A stretch of DNA of 64,000 nt from Astragalus membranaceus. Taxonomy: Eukaryota; Streptophyta; Magnoliopsida; Fabales; Fabaceae. Shown here in pieces: positions 55,722 through 64,000 of this stretch (position 1 is its first letter; each line of letters opens with the position of its first letter). Below the pieces are notes generated by a model, which saw only the letters and a program-made list of their open reading frames with translations, was not told the origin of the DNA and did no database searches. The stretch spans positions 109,154,442 through 109,218,441 of the forward strand of contig CM076846.1 of NCBI GenBank assembly GCA_039519185.1, read 5' to 3'. The translations under genes were made by a program, and so were the position numbers.

Positions 55722-56575
55722 CCAAAATGGTGGACCTAAATAATACGGAATACGACACGATACAGATATGGGGATACAGTAAAATTATAAAAATCAAGAT
55801 ACGACACGGCTGGGATACTTTAATAAAAAATTAAATTAAAATTTAAATATATAAAAACATAACAGAAAAAATAAAATATAATAAAAACACAAAGATCAAA
55901 AACAAAGATCAAAAACAGAAATACTGCATTTTATTGATATGAAAAAAAACTGCCCAAATAGATAAAAAAAATCCACAAAAAATATATGGATGAAAGGAAT
56001 AGGACAACTGAACTATGTATGAGTGATTAGTCATAAAAAGTAATGGTGGATAAGTAATTGAGATCACCTAAAATCGTATAATTCGAATAGTCGGTGGCGA
56101 AAATAAATGACTTTTTATAGACTAAGATATTCATATTAGTATGTAGTTGCTCCATAAAACGTAAGCATATCATTAGTCAATATATAATCATCACATTGTA
56201 GAAATAAATACTTGTAATCATATCAAGTAGAAATAGTTACGTATATTTATCTTACCCATATCACAATGTATTATTTCTTCTATTATTATGTTACGAAAAA
56301 ACAGATAATTTTGCGTTTTAGTTATTGAAGTATTAAAGTGTATCATATATAAGTGACAATCATATGCTTAGTTGATAAAAGGTATCAAAAAGGTATATGA
56401 GAAGTATCCTTAGTTGGTAAGAAGTATCAAATATGTATCTGAAAAGTATCAAGTCAAATATTTTTTAAAAAGAATTAAAAAATTATTGGATACTCCTTGG
56501 GTATGTATCGGGTGCGTGTCGGTATCGAATACGTATCCGACACGGATAAGTCTCCATTTTGAGGTATAAGGGCTT
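55722..56575. mobile_element. Putative long TIR element (GATACGACACG repeats)
   Basis: Left segment CAAAATGGTGGAC...GGAATACGACACGATACAG and right segment (minus strand) CAAAATGGAGACTTATCC...CGATACCGACACGCACCC are diverged inverted copies about 60 bp long. The interior is AT-rich and non-coding. Superfamily and target duplication not determined. Confidence 0.45.
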
Positions 56576-57096
56576 CATAGATGACCATCCCACCCCCTTC
56601 TATATTCCTTTTTGCAGGCAATACCTTACTACGCTACTTCACCAAAAGAACATCAAATGCTAACAAACAATTGTTTTTCTAACAATAAATGACCACAAAG
56701 TTAAAAGATCTCAAACCAGAATAGCATATGTATTTCAACAAAGTACTGTAACTATACATGTTCAAAGTTGTTCTGGTGCCCCTTAATCAGCACCACCAAC
56801 AAAGTCGTCCAACAATTTTAAGCACAAGTGCACAACTAAAGCTCAAGGTGGCACAAGTAAAAGTAACAATTGATGTTACCATGTACAGGAGAATAATTGT
56901 CAGATCATCCATGAACCGCACCATTTAACAAAATCTTCCATATGCCACACAAACCGGTTCAGGAGCCGAGAAAGAATGAGTAGTTGCACTATTTGTCAGG
57001 TTAAGTTTAATGCCCAAAAAATTGTCTGATTCAAAGGATATAAGAATCCTCGCAAGTAAAGCAGCATAAGAACCAATAATGCTGTCTTGCCCTATT
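56576..57096 (-). other. TPS 3' UTR and downstream region
   Basis: Non-coding sequence after the TPS stop codon. The exact poly(A) site was not identified. Confidence 0.4.
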
Positions 57097-59857
57097 CTAA
57101 CAAACTGTACTCTCAAAAGAAACCTGGAATTGGGCAAGATGCCTTGGCTTGGGATTTGATGAGGCAGCAAGGCCTTGAAGCAACTTTATAACATCAGAAG
57201 TATCATCAAGAAAATACTTGGCCTTACTAGGCTTCCTACCTACAGTGCAGGCAAAAATCTCTGGAGCTGATGGTAATGATGGGCACGAGACTGTACTCAA
57301 AATGCTCTCAAACATATCTTCGTCAGACCTATCATCTCCTATGCACATCACGAAATCTGGTGGATTACCGCCGTTAAACATATTGGAAAGAACTTTTTCA
57401 GCTACCAAACCTTTGGTTACTCCCTGCAGAGATTGAGACATCGATTAAAATTTAAAACAATTCCAGCTCCTAAGTTTTCATATATACATAGATAGAGTAA
57501 GATGCAGGGAAGAAAATTGAAAAGCCTTTACCTGTGGCTTAACTTCGACAATATGCTGGCCTCTCTTAACAATTGCCGGTTCATTAGCGAGAACACTTTC
57601 CAAGTGATCCAACAATTCTTTGGCTTGGCAGGAACCAAAATCAGGGTCTGCATCTTGATGATGCCACACCAAACCACTTTCCTTCACTTCAATATTAGAT
57701 CCATCAGTTGCTTCTGTATATGATTGCATGACAGGCTCCACTATACTTTTCCAATCAAGATCTGCAGACAAGTGACTGCGTTCCCATTCGGAATCTCCAT
57801 TCCACCTGCAAATATAAAATAAGTTAGCAATGTAGCTTTTTTGGTTGGGCTGGGGGGAAGGTTACAGTGACACACCTTAAAAAGTACCCATGTTCAGCTG
57901 CAAGTCCCAGCATTTTGCATGAAGTGAACCAAACACTCAGAGAACTTCTTCCCCTGCCACTAACAATGAACACAATATTCTTGGTATCATTACATAGAGC
58001 ATTTAGCACAGATATGACCTCAGGGCTGGGGACTTTATTTATAGAAGATTGTGGTACAATTGTGCCATCATAATCAAGAAAGATGGCCCTTCTACTGGTT
58101 CTTTTGTACGCTGAAACAATATGGTCAATGGACAACTTCCTAAAACCATGAGAAAGAGAAACAACTCTGAACCCCAAGCCCAGACCAAATCCCCAGCACC
58201 TTTTGGTGTAATGATCTTTGCAGGCTCTCTCCAAGTCCTGCATGAAACTGCGTGCCCAATATGCCACATCATGAGAACTAACATACCGATAATGTTTCTC
58301 ATGACGGAATTGCTTCTCTGAATCACCCATATTAATGGCCAAATTCAGAGCGTCAGCAACTGCATCCACATCCCAGGGATTGACCCTGATGGCTCCACTC
58401 AGAGAAGGTGAACAACCCATGAATTCAGACACAACAAGCATGCCAGTGCGAGGAGAATCACGTTTCCGGCCCAAAGCTTCATCCAGCGATGCAGTTCCCT
58501 GTCTGCAGACAATGTATTTGTATGGGACCAAGTTCATCCCATCCCTTACAGCATTGACAATGCAACACTCAGCTACAGCATAATAGGCGCTCTTCTCAAA
58601 TCGAGGAACAGGGCGATCAATGAGAATAATTGGCTGATAATCATCTGAACCATAAGTATCATTGATCCTCTGGGCAGTAAAATATGTTTCCTTCTTTGTT
58701 TCCTGAACATCTTTCCCTGAACCCCTTGCAGGATTTACAATTTGGACTAGGACAACTTTGCCCTGCAAATTTGGATTCTGTTGCAGCAGCTGCTCCACGG
58801 CTAGAAATTTCAGACTGATGCCCTTAAAAATATCCATGTCGTCAACACCAAGAATTACTTTCTTACCTTTAAACTCTTCCTGGATCTCTTTTAGTTTAGC
58901 AGATGTAGAACGAAGATTCAATACAGACTCAAGCCTGCCCATGTGAATGCCTACAGGAAGAATTTTGATAAATATAGTGCGGCCAAAGTAATCAAGTCCT
59001 ATATGTCCTCGCTTAGATTCATAGTCCAGACCTAGCATTCTACTGCAGCAAGATAGGAAGTGACGAGCATAATCAAATGTATGAAAACCAATTAAATCAG
59101 AATTTAACAATCCCCTCAAAATTTCATCCCTCACGGGCAAAGTTCGGTAAATTTCAGATGACGGGAAAGGACTATGAAGAAAGAACCCAAGTTTAACTCT
59201 ATTAAATCGTTTCCTCAAGAAAGTAGGCAAAACCATCAAGTGGTAGTCATGGACCCAAACAAAGTCATCATCAGGATTAATCACTTCCATAACCTTGTCT
59301 GCAAATATTTTGTTTGCAGAAACATAAGCCTGCCAAAGTGAGCGGTCAAAGCGATCGCCATGATCTGAGCATATGGGTAGCATGTAATGAAAGAGAGGCC
59401 AAAGCTGCTGCTTACAGAAGCCAAGATAGAACTTCTTCTGTATATCATGAGGTAGAAAGGTAGGTACACAATTGAAGTCATCCAGTAGTCTCTGAGCAAC
59501 TTCATCCTGCTCACCAGCATCTATTTCAACCTTGAGGGAACCCACATAGATAACCTCAATATCAGAAGAAAACCCATCCTTTAATTGTAATAAAATTGAA
59601 TCCTCATCCCAACTGAAACACCATTTAGCAGTTTCTATATCTCTTTTAGCCTGCAATGGCAGCATGTTTGCCACAATGATTTTCCGCTCCCGACATCCAG
59701 AAGAACTAACATCTGAATCACCATCATTACAACCATCCAGGTCAGAAATAATTCCAGGAACAGTCATGACCCTTGGAAGAGTTCTTGGGGTGTGAGGAAT
59801 ATCAAGCAAGCCTCCACCAGCAAAGTCTAAGAGATTAGCATATGATCTCGATGCCAT
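57097..59857 (-). CDS. TPS9: Class II trehalose-6-phosphate synthase/phosphatase-like protein (TPS9-like)
   Basis: Three coding exons on the minus strand, 59857-57876, 57805-57532 and 57423-57097, all GT-AG. Together 2,583 bp, 860 residues, the normal class II length. The N-terminus MASRSYANLLDFAGG and the PRVMTVPGI box are typical of the TPS8-10 group. The GT20 synthase-like domain spans about residues 58-545 (VHDYHLMVLPTFLRKRFNR, HSPFPSSEIYRTLP, DGMNLVPYKYIVC). The HAD phosphatase-like domain spans about 590-840 with LDYDGTIVP (near 597) and GDDRSDEDMF (near 780). Class II proteins generally lack proven synthase activity and are thought to be regulatory, linked to sugar signalling and SnRK1. 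The subgroup number is from remembered similarity; no alignment was run. Confidence 0.94.
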
Positions 59858-60212
59858 GACTTGTCAAGGGACCTTTCTTCAATATCTTCTTTCTAACAAT
59901 TCATAACCAAAAATTAAAATTAAACACAACATTTACATCAAAAAAGAGATAAAGACTTCACTTTACATTGTATGAACAAATACTCGCACATATATATCTG
60001 ATATGGATCTCAGAATGATTCATTTTAGGCACATCCACTAACTTGGTTATCATGTTGTTGGTTGATCGAACTACTTCACAAAATGCTATTAGCACAAATT
60101 TAGTAATCAAGGAAGTTCAGATGGAGGACTGCTCAACAAATGCCACCAAGAGATGATGGTAGATGAAAAAGGCACGACAGGAATAAATAACAATAAGTCA
60201 ATTAGGAATACT

Positions 60213-60376
60213 AACTCTATGACACATGGATTTACTTGTAGAAAGATTTTGGATGACATTAACTGTGTTCATTATCGTTATCGAAAACGACAGAAACTCT
60301 ATGACACGGATTTACTTGTAGAAAGAATTTGGATGACATTAATTGTGTTCATTATCGTTATCAAAACGACAGAAAA
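60213..60376. repeat. 82-bp tandem duplication
   Basis: AACTCTATGACAC starts at 60213 and again at 60295. The two units share ATTTACTTGTAGAAAGA and GTGTTCATTATCGTTATC with only a few differences. Confidence 0.85.
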
Positions 60377-60654
60377 TATTTTTACAAGCAATATGCAAGC
60401 ATTTATTTCTTTGGAGGCTCCCAAAAGTAATGAAAAACAGTATGCGACGCGGCAACAATAAGGCAAAAAAAGAAAATCAGAAAGGGAATCACAAACAGCA
60501 GCTATAACTCATTATGATATCATTATTTCCAGCAGATCAAAACGCATCCTCACCTTGCGGTCATTTTAGTATGAGTAAAACACAGTACCAAATGGATATC
60601 AGATGAAAGAACATCTCTTTAATAATGACACTACCAGAAAACAAAACAAACCCA

Positions 60655-60752
60655 AACACACACAAATAGATATCAGATGAAAGAGCATTTAATATTGAGA
60701 CACAAACACACCCTCCCCCGCGCGCGCACACACACACAACGCGCACACACAC
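60655..60752. repeat. CA/CG-rich simple repeat
   Basis: CACACA, CGCGCGCGCACACACACAC and related short repeats, with a short AT-rich interval. Confidence 0.85.
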
Positions 60753-61489
60753 AAGAAGATGGATTCACTTTGAAGTGATAATGGCATTTCTTCTTATCTA
60801 TAGTAAATTAGGTACAACCAGATTCTATAACCCATATGTACTGATTTCTGTGGCATCTCTTCCCCAGTTCTGAATCCAACTACATGTGCCATTCTCCAAG
60901 TTTACAACATGAACAAAACAGTGAAAAGTAACCCTTAATTCTATATGATCAAATATGATTATCCCCACATTCAAAAAATGCAGTGAATGAATTCTCTTGT
61001 GTAACACGAAAGTCCGGTTAAAAATACAGAAAACATGGTCTAAAATTTCAATTAAAATACATTGGTGGACTTCCAGGTCTCATCAAAAACAGTACAAGAC
61101 ATTAAAAAAAGCAACAAAAATAAATTAAAATTCCGCGCATACAAAAAAAAAATTATTGAAAGAAAAGAATATACTCCCATCAAACAAGAGATTGAACTTC
61201 AAAACGCTTAGATCCTAAACACGAAACTCAAACACCATCACGCTAACAACTACCAATTCACAAAAGAAACAAAAAGACGCAAACTGAACGAGACTGTGGC
61301 TACTTAAGGTTTCTTCGTTTTCTTTGTGTTTTTTAGGTTTCTGATCCGTGCTTTGAATTGAAGGCGATACCAGAGAAAACAAGTCACAAACAATTCAATT
61401 TGGATCAGTAACACAAAATAAATAAATAAACAAGAACGAAGAAATCTTAAGTAGCCACAACTAACGACTAACGAGCTCCGAGTCTCACC

Positions 61490-61564
61490 TTTCAGGCGAC
61501 GGCGACGGCGACGGCGAGATTCCGGTAAGGTCAAGTTGAAGAACGTCAAGTGATGAGAGAGAAC

Positions 61565-61608
<44 letters not shown>

Positions 61609-61650
61609 AGTTTGGGGAAAGAAGAACAAACGAGAACGGCAACAATGAGA
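61490..61650 (-). other. TPS non-coding first exon and promoter-proximal region
   Basis: Minus-strand leader containing (CT)n (plus 61568-61604), then CCGTCGCCGTCGCC triplets, ending at the CTGAAAG|GTGAG donor. CT-rich leaders are common near plant start sites. The start site itself and a TATA box were not identified. Confidence 0.55.
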
Positions 61651-62101
61651 TTTTTCTTTTTCTTTTTAATTTATATCCCTGAGCCTGAGTCAATGGAGAA
61701 TAAGGCACTGTGTGGAATGGATAAACCTTTTTTAAAAATAATAATAAATATTGTCAAAAAAAATAATAATAAATAATAATAATTTGTGAATGCGTGACAA
61801 GTTGGATAGGAAGTTTTATTTGTAGTTACTCTTTTGCCCTTTAGGTACTGTCTTTTACTGCAGTTTGCTTTTCTAACTTTAGTTCAGTTTATCACGTTTT
61901 TTTCCTAAGAAAAGAGTTTATCATGTTATTCATTTTCTTCGTGCTGTTATAGAGCTGTTTCGAATGAACAAAAGATGTAAAATTTAATGGGTGAATTAAA
62001 GAAGAAGATAGAGGTCTTTATGGTTGAATAAAAGAAGAATCAAGAAATAATCTTCAAGCTTATGGCCAACCTTTTAGGGTTTTCACTGCTATAGCCGATA
62101 T
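61651..62101. other. Upstream region of TPS, AT-rich
   Basis: Likely promoter of the minus-strand TPS gene. AAT-rich microsatellite-like sequence at 61735-61783. No other gene. Confidence 0.4.
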
Positions 62102-62255
62102 CTTTTTTTTTTGGTATAAATCAGATATTTTCTGTGCGCATCTGCAGAGACCAATCCCTCGAGCCGAGTAGGACTACAATGGACGGCAAAATTCTACTTT
62201 AATAGATTTAACACCGTACAATTTTAGATTTGAACCCACGACGTTATAGTCGATA
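62102..62255 (-). mobile_element. tRNA-derived SINE, copy 3
   Basis: Minus-strand copy of the SINE at 35005-35165: GTGGGTTCAAATCT (B box), GTGTTAAATCT, TTTTGCCGTCCATTGT, CGGCTCGAGGGATTGGTCTC, TGCGCACAGA, then TTTATACCAAAAAAAAA. The A-rich tail is the T run at 62104-62112. Confidence 0.62.
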
Positions 62256-64000
62256 TCTATTAATCTATTCTATTCTATTAATCATTCAATTGAGAAAAAT
62301 CTCAAATAAGAAACTCACATATGGCGACCCAGAATTCGACCACATAAAATCCTCACGGGACATGTCTGTTGACATATTCTCAATTTTGTTGATATGGGAT
62401 CCTAATGTTACCACTAATAAATTGTTTTACCATGTCTTTTTACCATAATTAAATAAATACAATGACCGGTTTTAAAAAACTTTGACCCTAATAATATAAA
62501 GGATATACGATTTTGGAATTATTGAATGATTTCATCCAAATCTTTAGCATCACCATAATTGCAACAGATAACAATCACCAAATATCATGCACAATTACTA
62601 TTGCACATTTAATTTCGTTAACTATCCCCACAAAATAAAATTCAAAATATGATCATATAATGGCTTTTGATTGTAAAACTGCTCAGAGTGTGTTGATTTA
62701 TCATTCAACTTTGTAACTTTCTCGATAATGACTTTTGTTTCTTAGACGCTTGAGGTCAATTCATTCTAAGAAGTTGGGAGTTTAGCCAGTTTGACGGATA
62801 GACTCTCGAGGTTGTATTAACAAAAAGGTTTCTAGTGGAAATTCTTCAAAAGGTTCTGAAGGGGCTGAGGTTAGTCACCAGGTTGTGGTGAACTAGTATA
62901 AATCTCTTGTGTCGTTTACTTGTTTTTTTTACTTACTTTATTATATGATTGCAAACGTTTTAGAAAACACGTTTTTACGAAAAGATTTTTACTTAGAAAA
63001 ACTTGTTCAAACCCTCCATTTTTAGTGTTTTTCTACCTTCAAACAAAACTTTTGTGAAATTTGAGGGACCAAAATAACTATTAATTCGTCATTTGCCACG
63101 CTTAAGCCACATCAAATAAAGTAAAATCTGTTATAGCAATATTGGCAGAAAAGAGTAATTTGGAGAAGCTTTGCTAATTGACACGGCTGGCCCAAAAATA
63201 TCTATTATTGGTTGAAGTCAAAAGCAAATTTTAGTTGAAATTTTTTTTCATTAGGATGTGTGTGTTTGAGGTGAGAGAGGGAAGAGAGAGTAATATAAAA
63301 GATAGAGTGATCGTGTCATTTTTGGTTGACAGTAGAAATGGGAAAGAGGGAGGGAGGGAGAGAGAGAGAGAGAGGATGATTGTTTTCTTTACATTCATTG
63401 CTAGCCTATTTACTATAAGCTAATTTATTTGTTATGCGCTAATTTTTGTCAAACAGAACCTAATATGCCCTTTTATTTCTTAACTTATTTTTAAGTGTAA
63501 GTTGATTAATTCAACAACTTTTTATTTTATTAAATTGATCCTTTCATTAGGGGGGCTAGCTGGTGTAAATGTAATGCTACTAAAATCCTACCTTTTAAGC
63601 CTACCAACAACAAAATATTGTTGTTAGCTTTTATAAAGCAAAACGGACTTGTATAGTGACAAAAAAGTCAAATCTAAGGCTTGGGAATATGGGTGTTGTT
63701 TGGTTTAAGTGAAAGAGAAGAGAAATAGAGGAGGAAGTGATTTGTCTCCTAGTTTGGTTGGAGCGAAAGAGACACGGGTGAAAGAATACTAGTTTTAAAA
63801 GGACAAAAAAACCCATATGTGTTAGATTTAATTTTTTAATTTAAATAACTTAATAGTTTTTTAATTTTTTTAATTAAATTAGCTAAATATTTATTTTGAT
63901 TAGCTAAATAATTATTTTCATCATTTAATTTAATTACTTAAATATTTAATTTAGTTATTTAATTTAATTAAATAATAAAAAGAATTAGGAAATTGAGATA
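62256..64000. other. AT-rich intergenic DNA with MITE fragments
   Basis: No gene found. 63248-63385 and 63685-63790 carry GTTTGAGGTGAGAGAGGGAAG-like and GTTTGGTT...GAAAGAGAAG sequences related to the Tourist-like MITE at 53153-53397, including a (GA)n tract at 63353-63375. The last 170 bp is very AT-rich. Confidence 0.45.

Larger units (their letters stand above)
59858..61489 (-). other. TPS 5' UTR intron
   Basis: Donor GAAAG|GTGAGACTC at 61489 on the minus strand; the acceptor is probably TTGAAG or another AG between 59900 and 59880, just before the ATG. Class II TPS genes usually have such an intron. It contains an 82-bp tandem duplication (60213-60376) and CA/CG-rich repeats at 60655-60752. 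No coding sequence seen. Confidence 0.6.

Noticed and set aside
61304..61708. 134-codon minus-strand frame
   Set aside because: It spans the TPS non-coding first exon, its donor site and the CT repeat; poly Ser-Leu comes from the microsatellite.

Overview
This is a plant nuclear window. It carries spliced genes with GT-AG introns, a plant tRNA-Tyr with its usual intron, and Ty3/gypsy, Ty1/copia, CACTA, Mutator, Helitron, SINE and LINE sequences. The gene sequences and the Ogre retrotransposon point to a eudicot, most likely a papilionoid legume; that placement is an inference, not a database result. Only three conventional genes look intact: tRNA-Tyr(GUA) at 4223-4312 (+), a nine-exon POT1-like telomere gene at 46032-49014 (-), and a class II trehalose-6-phosphate synthase gene (TPS9-like) at 57097-59857 (-) with a non-coding first exon near 61.5-61.65 kb.

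Layout. 1-960 is the right part of a palindromic non-autonomous CACTA element full of TTAGCGACGGA motifs. 1.5-2.1 kb is a LINE 3' relic. A Helitron 3' end lies at 3185-3215 and nested small TIR elements at 3.26-3.89 kb. From 4.68 to about 34.87 kb there is a three-layer retrotransposon nest. A Ty1/copia relic on the minus strand has its 3' LTR split by a Tat-type gypsy element (4941-32480, target duplication ATAAT, inside an AAT microsatellite). The Tat element is in turn split by an Ogre-type gypsy element on the minus strand (11068-28459, 2.7 kb LTRs, target duplication ACGGT), inserted in the Tat element's own 39-bp minisatellite. The Tat element carries a degenerate, spliced, antisense gene between integrase and 3' LTR.

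35.0-37.4 kb holds SINE pieces, an orphan LTR with an initiator-Met primer site, and a very long TG repeat. 37.7-44.1 kb is a second, older, 5'-truncated Tat element in the opposite orientation with its own antisense gene. After POT1, a Mutator-like element with a fused OTU-like domain (about 49.28-52.73 kb) ends roughly 270 bp upstream of the POT1 start codon. It is followed by a Tourist-like MITE, a second MULE relic and further TIR elements. The TPS gene and its long 5' UTR intron occupy 56.8-61.65 kb. The last 2.3 kb is AT-rich intergenic DNA with one SINE.

How it fits together. The window is a gene-poor, transposon-rich segment beside two housekeeping-type genes. All retrotransposon polyproteins seen here are broken by frameshifts or stop codons. 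The LTR pairs are nearly identical (about 7 differences in 344 bp for the outer element; about 25 in 2.7 kb for the inner one), so both insertions are recent and the inner one is younger, as nesting requires. The most unusual observations are the spliced antisense genes of the two Tat elements, one with an N-terminus resembling the histone H3 tail; the opposite-strand promoter-like leader in the Ogre LTRs; and a MULE OTU domain whose expected catalytic cysteine is missing.
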